Shown here: positions 16,728 to 24,832 of the stretch, piece by piece
Numbering within the stretch: the first letter of the stretch is position 1
Layout of the letters: each line of letters opens with the position of its first letter
From: Chitinophagales bacterium
Lineage (GTDB): Bacteria > Bacteroidota > Bacteroidia > Chitinophagales > Chitinophagaceae
Direction of reading: 5' to 3'
Assembly: GCA_015654595.1 (NCBI GenBank)
Contig: JAATGQ010000103.1
Location: 21,173 to 85,172 of the forward strand
Length of the DNA stretch: 64,000 bases
The notes under the pieces: generated by a model
Seen by the model: only the letters and a program-made list of their open reading frames with translations
What the model was told of the DNA's origin: nothing
Database searches by the model: none
Made by a program: the position numbers and the translations under genes

Positions 16728-18458
16728 TTACGCTCCGCCTGGTGTCTCATCCCCTGGTTCGGCCGGTGGCTGAGGCTGCTCGTTTGGCTGTGGATTGGGC
16801 TGCGGGTTTGGAGCAGGTTTCGCATTTGGTTGAGGTTGCGGCTGTGGATCAGTCTTCTGCCCTGCCCATCCCTTCACCGTATTGCTTAGTTTATCCCAGA
16901 CCGATTGGCTGAAAACCGCCCCTGCAAAACAGGACAGCAGCAGCATGTAGCCATTCGTATCCGATGCAGAGCCCATTGAAAAAATGGCAAGGCCCGCTTT
17001 TGTTGCTACATACACCACCAGCGCTGCCCCGAAACCGCGGGCAAGAACATTTCCAAAACGTACAATCAGCGGCTTCGTTAGGAAGCCATCCAACATCGTC
17101 TCGTTAGGTTCCGATTCCCGGAAAGAAAGGATCGACGCTCCCAACAGGCCAAAACCCAGCATACCTATCATCAGCACCAATTCATTGGACTGTGGGTGGA
17201 TCAGATAACCAGCAATAAATTCGAAGATCCCCCAGTTAGACTTGTCGTTGCCTCCGTTGGCACTATAGCTCATCCGGTCGGGAGAGAAGGTAGGATAATC
17301 TATATATTGGGTTAGAGGCGGAAGATAGGTATAAGGCGAAAAGCTGTCTTTAGGATTTATCCTGGAAAGCGAAAGGATCATCTCCTGAACAGTATTTAAA
17401 TTATTATGGCGTATCGACGCGTTAGTCAGGTCGGTTCGATGCATTTCCGACACTATCGATCTGAAATAATCCTTTCTTAGTCCTAAAGAAAAAACGTAAT
17501 CCTGGATAGACTGATCAAAAAGAATTTGTTTGTCCGTTCGGGATTCTACAGCAACGTCAAACCTCAGAACAACCTCGCTCCGAACTTCCGCCTTCTGGCT
17601 TCGGTATGTCGTTACAGCATATTCATTCAGGCTGTGTTGCAACATTTCCCGCCCAGGGATCACGGCATTTTTAGTGCTATTGAACGCATCTATATAATGA
17701 TTGGCCTGATTAAGAAGCCCGGGAACAGCCGTCAATCCATCATAAGCTTTTTTTAATGGAGTATCGGTTATCGGGTTCTCGAGCGTGTCAGCCCAAAACG
17801 GCGATCTTTCGACCATATATTCCAGCGTGTCTTTATCCGAAGTGTGTGACAGTGTTGAATCGAGTACCTGCTTTGTAAATGGCGTTGGCTTTTTGAGTTC
17901 GTTTACAAAAGGAATAGCGATACAGACTCCGATAACGAGGTAAAGACTGAATGCGAGAATGGCGACAACGAGAAGATTGTATACCAGGTAGGGTTTCGGC
18001 TTTGCGGGTCCATCTGGCTTTGCCGAAAAGTTGCTGCCAATCTCTCTTATAAAATAGTAGAGAATAATTGCCACAGCTATAGCAACCAGCAATGAACTCA
18101 ACGGATAGTTCAGGATAATGTCCGAGAATAAAATTTTCTTATCCAGCGGATAAGCCTCCAGGACTCTTCTTGCCTCTTCAGAACCATTAGCACTTGTATA
18201 ATTATTAATCAGGTAAAATAGCGTCTCCAGGTTTGTTACCAGCCGGTAGATGGGGCTAACAATAGCGGATTGAATAGTCTTTGAAAAAAAGAGAACGGTC
18301 AGGGTTATGGCGAACAGCTTTTCCGACAAATGCGCTTTAGTCCTGCGAAAAAATCTGCGAATGGTTATGACGATCAGTGTGATCAACACACCGAGTATCA
18401 GAAGATGAACGATAGCCAGAAACCAGGCTGAAATAAGACTATTCTCAAGCGCTTGCAT
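16728..18458 (-). CDS. Unrecognised polytopic membrane protein with Pro/Gln-rich tail
   Basis: 576 residues. Helices are visible at the N-terminus (FLAIVHLLILGVLITLIVITI, KLFAITLTVLFFSKTIQSAIV), around residue 120 (SSLLVAIAVAIILYYFI), around 160 (YNLLVVAILAFSLYLVIGVCIAIPF), and a late cluster (LVLMIGMLGFGLLGASIL, GFGAALVVYVATKAGLAIF). A long extracytoplasmic part lies between. The last 40 residues are repeats of Pro, Gln and Asn (PQPQPNAKPAPNPQPNPQPN). It is the last gene of a five-gene minus-strand run with spacers of 6-8 bp. I do not recognise the family. Confidence 0.8.
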   Translation of the reverse strand: MQALENSLISAWFLAIVHLLILGVLITLIVITIRRFFRRTKAHLSEKLFAITLTVLFFSKTIQSAIVSPIYRLVTNLETLFYLINNYTSANGSEEARRVLEAYPLDKKILFSDIILNYPLSSLLVAIAVAIILYYFIREIGSNFSAKPDGPAKPKPYLVYNLLVVAILAFSLYLVIGVCIAIPFVNELKKPTPFTKQVLDSTLSHTSDKDTLEYMVERSPFWADTLENPITDTPLKKAYDGLTAVPGLLNQANHYIDAFNSTKNAVIPGREMLQHSLNEYAVTTYRSQKAEVRSEVVLRFDVAVESRTDKQILFDQSIQDYVFSLGLRKDYFRSIVSEMHRTDLTNASIRHNNLNTVQEMILSLSRINPKDSFSPYTYLPPLTQYIDYPTFSPDRMSYSANGGNDKSNWGIFEFIAGYLIHPQSNELVLMIGMLGFGLLGASILSFRESEPNETMLDGFLTKPLIVRFGNVLARGFGAALVVYVATKAGLAIFSMGSASDTNGYMLLLSCFAGAVFSQSVWDKLSNTVKGWAGQKTDPQPQPQPNAKPAPNPQPNPQPNEQPQPPAEPGDETPGGA

Positions 18459-18466
18459 ATACTCCG

Positions 18467-19174
18467 CTATTTTATGATTAAAGTGACGGTATCGACCAGC
18501 GTGCCTCCGCTATCAGCCGGTGTACTGGCGATCAATTGAAAAGTTCCGGTAATTTGATAAGGATTGAATATCATCACAGATGCCTTTCCTGCAGCGGAAG
18601 CGGCGAAAGGAGCAAAAACCAGTCCTTGCCCCGGACTCGAAGATGGGGATTGTTTAAAAGAAACTTCGACAGGGTCAGACACTTTACCCTTGGTGATGTT
18701 TCTGAATAAGTCACAATCAATTGTAATGGTATCAGACGACCTTCCTGTATAAGCAGAGCTGGTCACCAGCATCCTGTCCGGTAAAGCCGGCGTAAATTCA
18801 ATCACAGTGTCTACGATATAAGATTGCAGATCCGCCGTCACTTTTGCGTCTCCGGGGATATTGCTGACAAAGCTGGCAGTGGCAATACCATTGGCATCCG
18901 GAGTAACTGTATCAGACATGGTACTGTTCGAAAATGTTCCGTTGGACGTTGTAAAGATGACTGACCTGCTCACAGAATCCGTATTGGGATTAATCTGAAC
19001 GGCAATCTGACAGGGCGTCGCGCTATCCGCTTCCACCTGCAGTGCGCTAAGTGATTTTATAGCGATGATGCCCGAGACTGTCGTTCCGCCTTTATCGCCA
19101 ATATTATCCGGGTCTTTCTGGCAAGCAAAGAAAAGCAACGGCAGGAAACCAAAGATCAATCTTGCTGCTTTCAT
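18467..19174 (-). CDS. Lipoprotein with bacterial Ig-like domains
   Basis: 235 residues with a lipobox (LPLLFFAC, Cys18) followed by QKDPDNIGD. The mature part looks like two or three beta-sandwich repeats: DSVSRSVIFTTSNGTFSNSTMSD with DANGIATASFVS resembles a Big_1-type invasin domain. Probably outer-membrane-anchored and exposed. It begins 1 bp after the stop of the next gene upstream and ends 8 bp before the membrane gene, so it is co-transcribed. Function unknown. Confidence 0.75.
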   Translation of the reverse strand: MKAARLIFGFLPLLFFACQKDPDNIGDKGGTTVSGIIAIKSLSALQVEADSATPCQIAVQINPNTDSVSRSVIFTTSNGTFSNSTMSDTVTPDANGIATASFVSNIPGDAKVTADLQSYIVDTVIEFTPALPDRMLVTSSAYTGRSSDTITIDCDLFRNITKGKVSDPVEVSFKQSPSSSPGQGLVFAPFAASAAGKASVMIFNPYQITGTFQLIASTPADSGGTLVDTVTLIIK

Positions 19175-19175
19175 A

Positions 19176-19526
19176 TCAAAAGTAGATAAAGTGAGAATTA
19201 GAATCAGTGGAAACTCCGGATTTATCGGTTGCAGTCAATTTGATTGCACAGGCCTTTGTCCCGCTGACTACGCCTGCCAGGTGGAAAGTCTCTTGCTGGA
19301 TTGGCTGTTGTGCCAGAGCCGTGGTCAGGTTATTTAGCGTCCAGGTAACAGAAGATGCCCCATTGGCGAATACAACGTCCGGATCGCCAACGATCTCCAA
19401 TGTAAAGGTAGCGGGGTTCTCCGAAGCATTGGTAATTGCGGCCTGATAAGCAAAAGAGGCTTTTGTATCACCTGCGCTAAGGTGAAGTGTCCCTGGAGTT
19501 GGCGTCAAAAGATTTACGATTGTCAT
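19176..19526 (-). CDS. Small beta-rich protein, Ig-like, unknown function
   Basis: 116 residues with no signal peptide or membrane helix. The composition (ITNASENPATFTLEIVGDPD, IKLTATDKSGVSTDS) suggests one Ig-like fold. It is packed between a lipoprotein gene (1 bp) and an outer-membrane-like gene (6 bp). Lack of an export signal is odd beside exported neighbours. It could be exported by another route or act inside the cell; I do not recognise it. Confidence 0.65.
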   Translation of the reverse strand: MTIVNLLTPTPGTLHLSAGDTKASFAYQAAITNASENPATFTLEIVGDPDVVFANGASSVTWTLNNLTTALAQQPIQQETFHLAGVVSGTKACAIKLTATDKSGVSTDSNSHFIYF

Positions 19527-19532
19527 ATACTT

Positions 19533-21062
19533 TTATTTTAAAACGATTTGGTTGATTAGGGGAATACTTGAGAAAATCCCCTTCACATCGAGGTCTATGG
19601 AAGTAGAGAGAAACAGACCAAAGTGTGTTTTGGCGCCGGTGGAAACCAATGGATCGGGATTGAGCCTGTTATAGACGAGTGTGCCTGCGTTGAGTTTGAA
19701 CCATGGTAAGAACCGGAAGCCCGCGCCGAGAACAAGACCATCACTACCTGCTATCCCCGAACGCACTTTTGCTTTGGCAACACTAGTCAGGGTAAGGCCA
19801 GCAACAAAGCACATATGTGACCCGAGGTAATCCCAGAATCCATAATTTGTATTCCAGAGCGGAAGATTCTTGTCTATCGAACGCAGATAGATATCGGCTG
19901 CAAAATATCCAAAGAACTGGTCCATTCCCCAGGAATAACCGCCTCCTAAATCGAGCGTCACATTACGCTGCGCATTTTTGACGAGATCGACATAATAGGT
20001 CGAAGCTACAGATCCCAGGTTAAAGAGATGCGTAACGATAACAGAATCCGTAGTCTTGTAGACAAAAGAATCAAGGTTCATCGTGATGGCATCTATGGCA
20101 GATCCTGTTAATTGAACAAATACCGGGCAGCTATCCGGCACATCGAGCCCTTTTAAGCTTTGTTTGACCCCCATCAATACAGTATCCAATGCCCCTGTCG
20201 TATCCTTTAGCTTATTCTGCACGGCCGGAAATTTGTCTACGCCTTTTCCGCTGCTACCAATACACTTTTGCAGGCTTGCCATGCTCGACCTCAGATTTAC
20301 AATTCCATCAATAAAGTTATAATAGTATTGGGTCGTGTCCGTCTTGCTGTCCGGAAGCAGTAAGGTGTATTGAGGATATTGCTGCTGAACAATGCGCTTT
20401 AAATGCTCTTCTAATGTATCCTGGGAGAGTTTAAGCGGCTTATAAGAATGCGCTGGGTTAAAGAATCGATCGTTAAATTCTTTCCGGATGAATTTTGTAA
20501 AATAAGGGTCGTGACGCAATATAAATGTAAACTTTCCGCGAAGAGCTGCCTGCTCTGCCGCGGATATTTTTGTCGTGGAATGTCCTCCGAAAGAGACAAC
20601 ATAGTTCCGATTAGGAATTAGATTATGCGGTACAACAAAAATTGCTTCATTGGGCCTTATTTTAAGGCTTGACCCTGAACAACGAATTTCCCTGATGACG
20701 ACCAGCGTGTCGAGCTCTGCCTGTGTGACCAGATCACCATTATGGAATTTGTATTTAGTTCTTCTGCTCCGGGGCTCTATCTGGAGAATGCTTAGCTTAT
20801 CCACGACGGTATCCGAGGGAATATTTATGACCTTAATATTAAAAGGCCGGTCGATAGGCATCGGCTGTGCGCCAAGAAAGGAGGTCGTGCTATAGTCGAA
20901 GATCACGAAATTCACAGTATCCTGAAGATTGGTAGTTGTAGAAGGCGCGGTGGTATCGGAATCCAGGATAGCATCCGCCCAGGCAACTCTGCTACAGAGT
21001 AAAAGAAAAAGCAGCAATACCGTCTGCCCGATTTTTTCAGGAAATGATCTTCCGGTCAGCAT
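19533..21062 (-). CDS. Exported protein with C-terminal beta-barrel-like part
   Basis: 509 residues from the ATG at 21062, which places a signal peptide at the N-terminus (IGQTVLLLFLLLCSRVAWA-DA). The middle is soluble and rich in Thr and Asp. The last 150 residues alternate hydrophobic and polar residues with glycines (VTLDLGGGYSWGMDQFFGYFAADIYL, GAGFRFLPWFKLNAGTLVYN), as in outer-membrane barrels. The adjacent lipoprotein and Ig-like protein may form a surface complex with it. Family not recognised. Confidence 0.7.
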   Translation of the reverse strand: MLTGRSFPEKIGQTVLLLFLLLCSRVAWADAILDSDTTAPSTTTNLQDTVNFVIFDYSTTSFLGAQPMPIDRPFNIKVINIPSDTVVDKLSILQIEPRSRRTKYKFHNGDLVTQAELDTLVVIREIRCSGSSLKIRPNEAIFVVPHNLIPNRNYVVSFGGHSTTKISAAEQAALRGKFTFILRHDPYFTKFIRKEFNDRFFNPAHSYKPLKLSQDTLEEHLKRIVQQQYPQYTLLLPDSKTDTTQYYYNFIDGIVNLRSSMASLQKCIGSSGKGVDKFPAVQNKLKDTTGALDTVLMGVKQSLKGLDVPDSCPVFVQLTGSAIDAITMNLDSFVYKTTDSVIVTHLFNLGSVASTYYVDLVKNAQRNVTLDLGGGYSWGMDQFFGYFAADIYLRSIDKNLPLWNTNYGFWDYLGSHMCFVAGLTLTSVAKAKVRSGIAGSDGLVLGAGFRFLPWFKLNAGTLVYNRLNPDPLVSTGAKTHFGLFLSTSIDLDVKGIFSSIPLINQIVLK

Positions 21063-21131
21063 TACAATTTTTTTGAATGAAGGAGTAGTGAAGCACTCTG
21101 CCGACCAAGGTAGTGGTTCACCCAAAAATAA

Positions 21132-21191
21132 GACACCGTGAAAACACCCTTTTTGAATAGAACATCGCAGTTAGGGTGTTTTCACGGTGTC
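21132..21191. terminator. Long inverted repeat, copy 1 of the ACCGTGAAAACACCC family
   Basis: Perfect 19-bp arms GACACCGTGAAAACACCCT (21132-21150) and AGGGTGTTTTCACGGTGTC (21173-21191) with a 22-nt loop, in the 157-bp gap between the 301-residue gene and the next. On the minus strand the stem is followed by TTATTTTT, so it can act as a terminator. The same core recurs at 33692 and 34269. Confidence 0.7.
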
Positions 21192-21219
21192 GCCGTAATT
21201 GGAAATGAAAGGGTTGTGT

Positions 21220-22125
21220 TTAGTCACGCAGGACGGCAAAACCAAGCGACCTTGAGAATCTCATCTGGTGACTGGCTCTCATAACGACATGGTTTGCCGG
21301 CATATGATCCAGATCTGGCTCCTGAAGCTCCGCAGCGGCAAAAGTGACGGCAGCAATCGCAGACCAGGGTACTCTGCCGGAATCGGCATCCAGCCGGTCT
21401 GTCGATACGCGGACTTGCACGTCGGCAACGGGTAGACATGCGATGACTTCTCTTGCGGCCCTTATCATGCAACCGCAGACAAAATCGCGGAACAGTTCGT
21501 TGGCACGGGAGGCGGAAAGCATGCTCTTGTGCAGTTCACCCTTGGGAGTCAACGAGAGGGCATATCGGGGCATCAGGCTTTCGCCGGGGATGCTGAGGTC
21601 AAGCGAAATCGAATCAGGCTTAGAGTCCACTACAACCCTGATTCCCAAAGATTCAAGCGCATCGAATGGCTTGACGTAGTCGATCACCTGCTGATAAACT
21701 TGCGGGTTCTTCTCCTGTACGCCAACGGACATCAGCTGCCATAACTGCCACCGGGTCAATGCAGCGGTGTATTTGCGGATGGCCACGGCGTAGACCTTTT
21801 CGTCCGTCGCACGACCTATTTCGACCTTTTTTTTGAGGTGGCGTTTTCTGGCTTCTGTCAGCTGGAGGGTCTTTATCAGGAAAGCCGGCTGATAGCCAAC
21901 CAGGTACATAAAAGCCTTCTGTTCATTATGAAATTCGCGGTTGGGAGATTTTGGCGGATGTTGTTGCCGGATGGCGGACCAGTCCAGGGGGGCGGTTTTA
22001 GAAAGATGGATGGAATCCATCGATTGCAGCAGCTCCTCATATTCTTTTACCGCTATGCTGGCGATGGCTTTATTGCGGCGAAGGGAATTTGAAAAGGTTA
22101 TTGGTGTTCTCTTCACGGGTGTCAT
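21220..22125 (-). CDS. Unrecognised cytosolic protein
   Basis: 301 residues, no signal peptide or membrane helix. The N-terminal half is charged and helical (YEELLQSMDSIHL, EARKRHLKKKVEIGR); the C-terminal half is alpha/beta in look, with a Cys pair (FRDFVCGCMIRAAREVIACLP). It heads the minus-strand run but is separated from the other four genes by the long inverted repeat, so it may be a unit of its own. Divergent from the S4 gene. I do not recognise it. Confidence 0.65.
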   Translation of the reverse strand: MTPVKRTPITFSNSLRRNKAIASIAVKEYEELLQSMDSIHLSKTAPLDWSAIRQQHPPKSPNREFHNEQKAFMYLVGYQPAFLIKTLQLTEARKRHLKKKVEIGRATDEKVYAVAIRKYTAALTRWQLWQLMSVGVQEKNPQVYQQVIDYVKPFDALESLGIRVVVDSKPDSISLDLSIPGESLMPRYALSLTPKGELHKSMLSASRANELFRDFVCGCMIRAAREVIACLPVADVQVRVSTDRLDADSGRVPWSAIAAVTFAAAELQEPDLDHMPANHVVMRASHQMRFSRSLGFAVLRD

Positions 22126-22225
22126 GGTTAAGGGCTTGATTCGATACGAAGCTAATCAGACTAAAAGGATAAAACAACCGTATAAATACCCGAAAACGGG
22201 GGCCGCAGATTTTTTGACAATTTCG

Positions 22226-22233
22226 TAAATTTG
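22226..22233 (+). promoter_or_regulatory. Candidate -7 element of the S4 gene
   Basis: TAAATTTG matches the Bacteroidota consensus TAnnTTTG exactly, 34 bp before the ATG at 22268 in the divergent spacer. No clear TTTG at the -33 distance. Confidence 0.4.
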
Positions 22234-22267
22234 TCTTTCGGTTTAGTCCGCGTAGTCTGCGGGTAAA

Positions 22268-22675
22268 ATGCCGTTGAAAGTTATGCCCGAAAAGGAAAAG
22301 CTCCGTCTCGATAAATATCTCTGGTCGATCCGTCTGTTCAAGACCCGATCGCAAGCTGCCGAAGCCTGCGACAAAGGCAAGGTGAAGTACAATGGCGACA
22401 GCGCCAAGGCGGCCAAGACCGTCAGCGTTGGGGATGAATACGAGGTAAAGACCGAGTCAAAGCGCTGGCGCATCAAGGTGACCGGCCTGCTTGACCATCG
22501 GGTTCAGTATTCGGAAGCCATTAATTACTATATCGATATTACGCCTGCCGAGGAGATCGAAAGACTCCAATTCCAGGCCGCCAGTTTTAACACTGGCAAA
22601 CGGCAAAGTAAGATCGGCCGCCCCACGAAGAAAGATCGGCGGGAGTTGGATGGTTTTATGGGGGAAGAGGAATAA
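22268..22675 (+). CDS. S4-domain RNA-binding protein (Hsp15/HslR family)
   Basis: 135 residues. The S4 fold is clear: LRLDKYLWSIRLFKTRSQAAEACDKGKVKYNG, then VSVGDEYEV. The C-terminal tail is basic and polar. In E. coli Hsp15 binds free 50S subunits carrying stalled nascent chains and helps recycle them. An internal ATG at 22283 (MPEKEKLRLDK) is an equally good start. A tRNA-like gene lies on the opposite strand 2 bp after its stop. Confidence 0.9.
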   Translation: MPLKVMPEKEKLRLDKYLWSIRLFKTRSQAAEACDKGKVKYNGDSAKAAKTVSVGDEYEVKTESKRWRIKVTGLLDHRVQYSEAINYYIDITPAEEIERLQFQAASFNTGKRQSKIGRPTKKDRRELDGFMGEEE

Positions 22676-22677
22676 AG

Positions 22678-22749
22678 TTGCCCGGGGAGGGATCGAACCT
22701 CCACCCTTCCCCTTCGTTGGGGATGTTCTATCCATTGAACTACCGGGCA
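22678..22749 (-). tRNA. tRNA gene with an abnormal 6-nt anticodon loop (Arg-like)
   Basis: Read on the minus strand: acceptor TGCCCGG/CCGGGCA with discriminator A, TA linker, D stem GTTC/GAAC with loop AATGGATA, T stem GGAGG/CCTCC with loop TTCGATC. All pair perfectly. The anticodon stem TCCCC/GGGGA is also perfect but encloses only six bases, AACGAA, with no U33. If a 7-nt loop is forced, ACG (Arg) falls in the anticodon place with A at 33 and a damaged stem. The D-arm stretch GTAGTTCAATGGATAGAAC is like Arg tRNAs of this phylum. It could be a pseudogene. Confidence 0.65.
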
Positions 22750-23259
22750 TGTATATCTCGTAATGCTACTACTCCGCCTCCAACAGCAAACAAACAAGCA
22801 TGGGTTTGTTAATGCCATTAATGGGCAAATAGATAGAAAGTTTCAACCTTCGTAAACTTGGGAGGAGTATAGACTTAGGATTCGAGAGACCCTTAAATCA
22901 AGGCGCTGAGCGCTTTGACTGACTGGACCATAAGGTTATCGCGTTGTAGTAATAGGATGGTCCAACAAAGGTAAAATGATTTTTTTAATTCTGCGCATAT
23001 TCGTTTCAGTTGAATGGAATTATTCACCAAAAAGATAAATCATTTATAATAAATTTTCTACAACCGATTTATTTCATCCATATAAAACAAGGCTTTGTCA
23101 ATAGTAACATATTGATAGTCCTGTTTGGAGATTTAGCAGGATCGGAAAAGTTTTTTAAAATAATTTTATTAGTGGCATAAAAAAAAGCTGTCTTACGGTT
23201 AGCCGTAAAACCATTATTGCAACATATTATAACATTGTTGGCAAAATAATTGTACTACA
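22750..23259. other. 510-bp stretch without a gene, with hairpins
   Basis: No credible frame. 22750-22980 has mixed composition with two stable hairpins (see 22898-22964); the rest is strongly AT-rich. A 6-bp hairpin TTACGG/CCGTAA with loop TTAG lies at 23193-23208, about 50 bp before the small gene at 23260, and may belong to its leader. Confidence 0.6.
22898..22964. ncRNA. Possible structured RNA
   Basis: Hairpin 1: TCAAGGCGC (22898-22906) / GCGCTTTGA (22910-22918) with loop TGA, 9 bp with one G-U. Hairpin 2: TGGACCAT (22924-22931) / ATGGTCCA (22957-22964), 8 bp with a 25-nt loop. They are 5 nt apart in an otherwise unexplained region. No family recognised; strand unknown. Confidence 0.3.
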
Positions 23260-23475
23260 ATGAATATTCTTGATCAAAACGAACTATTCTTTGCCCTTGC
23301 GTTTGCCGGAGTTTTCCATTCCCTCGTCTTATACGTAATCATAAGTTATGCTACCCGAGCCGACAAACGGGCAAAATATGATTTTGCGCAAATGGATCTT
23401 CTTGGAAAGATTGCCAAACAGCAAGGGGTACCGGACGAGGAAATACAAAAAACTTACCGGGAGGCGGGTCTATAA
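23260..23475 (+). CDS. Small single-helix membrane protein
   Basis: 71 residues: one membrane helix (LFFALAFAGVFHSLVLYVIISYA) then a charged tail (RADKRAKYDFAQMDLLGKIAKQQGVPDEEIQKTYREAGL). The ordered tail and good codon pattern support a real gene. Its last 22 bp overlap the end of the convergent GH130-like gene. Function unknown. Confidence 0.6.
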   Translation: MNILDQNELFFALAFAGVFHSLVLYVIISYATRADKRAKYDFAQMDLLGKIAKQQGVPDEEIQKTYREAGL

Positions 23476-24767
23476 ACCGCCACCGCTACCCTGCTATCCG
23501 CGCAGCCATAGTAGAGAAACCATTTGCCTTTATGCAGCACGAGCCCTTCGACGAAGACGGTACCGGCTGGATACTGCCCGCTTTTTTCGAAGGGTTCGGT
23601 TGGCACGAAGAAGGGTTTGTCGAGACGACCGATGACCTTGGATGGATCGTGCAGATCGAAGAGCAGCTGACCGGCGGCGTAAGTGTTGGCGGTATAGGCG
23701 GGATCGCCGCTTGCGCCAGATCTATTTTTCCCATTGTATAGGAGAAGGATCCCCTTGTCGGTGATCACGGCCGGGGGACCGCATTCGGTGAGGTCACTGT
23801 CGAAGTAATGGGGACGCGGCCGGACGATGTATTGGAGCTTGCCTTGCGCGTCGACGTCGGGCTGCCAGTTGACCAGGTCGGTGGAGGTCGCAATGTTGAT
23901 CCCGTGCTCGCCCCAATACATCATATATTTTCCATTGACGCGCGCGATGACCTGACGACCGCCCACGACCTTCGTTACGATGGAAGCGGATTTGGATGCC
24001 ATGTCTTTGAACCGCCCGTTGTAGGCCTTGTAAAAGGCGGGACCGTGCTTTTGCCAGGTGATCAGATCGCGCGAGGTGGCCACGGCAAGACGCGGCACTT
24101 TTTTATTCCACTGTGTATAGAGCATCACATACGTGCCGTCTTCGGTAACGGCTATCCTTGGATCTTCGCAGCCGCCGGGCCATTCAAATTCTTTTTGGTT
24201 ATCGTCGGCGGGATAAAAGACCGGCGTGCTGCGTCTTTTCATATGAATGCCGTCGGCGCTTTCGGCAAGCCCCAGACGCGAAGTCCGTTCGCCGATGCCT
24301 TTACCAGAGCGGTCTTCGCTGCGGTAGAGCACGCATATCTTTCCATCTTTTATGGTGGCGGCGGGATTGAAAACATCGTTGGCCTCCCAGGCGACCATGT
24401 GGCCCGACATAGGGTCCCTGAACAGGCGGGTGGTATCCGGGGCTATGATAGGATTGACGCCGACGGGCCGGATAAAGGGGCCGAATGCCCAGGCGGGGAG
24501 TTGAACGGGGGAGGCAGGGGCGGGCTGCCCTGTTTGCGCGGCAAGGGACTGGGCCTTGGCAGAAGCAGGCACCGAAGACTGCGCAGCTGGTGCAGCGGGC
24601 TGCCCTGTTTGCGCGGCAAGGGACTGGGCCTTGGCAGAAGCAGGCACCGAAGACTGCGCAGCTGGTGCAGCGGGCTGCCCTGTTTGCGCGGCAAGGGACT
24701 GGGCCTGGGCAGAAAAAACTATCAAACTTAAAAGGCTAAAAATCAGGTATTTTACGATCGTTGCCAT
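23454..24767 (-). CDS. Exported GH130-like glycosidase/phosphorylase
   Basis: 437 residues from the ATG at 24767 (signal peptide MATIVKYLIFSLLSLIVFSAQA). Residues about 22-85 are a Pro/Ala/Gln-rich linker made of repeats. The catalytic part shows GH130 marks: NPIIAP, FNPAATIKDGKICVLYRSEDRSG, SRLGLAESADGIHM, WPGGCEDPRIAVTEDGTYVMLYTQW and TECGPPAVITDKGILLLYNG, a five-bladed propeller family acting on beta-mannosides by phosphorolysis or hydrolysis. The Asp of GGCEDPRI is the usual catalytic acid. Export suggests hydrolysis, since phosphorolysis is normally cytosolic; this is inference. Confidence 0.8.
   Translation of the reverse strand: MATIVKYLIFSLLSLIVFSAQAQSLAAQTGQPAAPAAQSSVPASAKAQSLAAQTGQPAAPAAQSSVPASAKAQSLAAQTGQPAPASPVQLPAWAFGPFIRPVGVNPIIAPDTTRLFRDPMSGHMVAWEANDVFNPAATIKDGKICVLYRSEDRSGKGIGERTSRLGLAESADGIHMKRRSTPVFYPADDNQKEFEWPGGCEDPRIAVTEDGTYVMLYTQWNKKVPRLAVATSRDLITWQKHGPAFYKAYNGRFKDMASKSASIVTKVVGGRQVIARVNGKYMMYWGEHGINIATSTDLVNWQPDVDAQGKLQYIVRPRPHYFDSDLTECGPPAVITDKGILLLYNGKNRSGASGDPAYTANTYAAGQLLFDLHDPSKVIGRLDKPFFVPTEPFEKSGQYPAGTVFVEGLVLHKGKWFLYYGCADSRVAVAVYRPASR
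24521..24715. repeat. 75-bp in-frame tandem repeat, 2.6 copies
   Basis: CGGGCTGCCCTGTTTGCGCG starts at 24521, 24596 and 24671. Copies 1 and 2 look identical over 75 bp; copy 3 is partial, with one T-to-G change near its end. The unit encodes 25 residues of linker (QSLAAQTGQPAAP and on) just after the signal peptide of the GH130-like protein. Confidence 0.9.
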
Positions 24768-24800
24768 GCCTGAAGTTACTGATTCTGCGCGGCACAAGCG

Positions 24801-24827
24801 GAAAATACTAATATTTTTAGTATTTTC
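24801..24827. promoter_or_regulatory. Perfect palindrome before the GHKL gene
   Basis: GAAAATACTA (24801-24810) and TAGTATTTTC (24818-24827), 10-bp arms with a 7-nt AT spacer, ending 5 bp before the ATG at 24833. It overlaps a TATTTTCG box (24821-24828) of the -7 type and lies between two divergent starts (24767 and 24833). A repressor operator or translation-control hairpin are both possible. Confidence 0.5.
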
Positions 24828-24832
24828 GAATC

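Noticed and set aside
22678..22980. tmRNA
   Set aside because: The tRNA-like part has complete D and anticodon arms and no tag-peptide frame is placed correctly.
23808..24731. 307-codon plus-strand frame
   Set aside because: Lies antisense to the GH130-like gene, is Gly/Arg-rich and shows the same 75-bp repeat in a meaningless frame.
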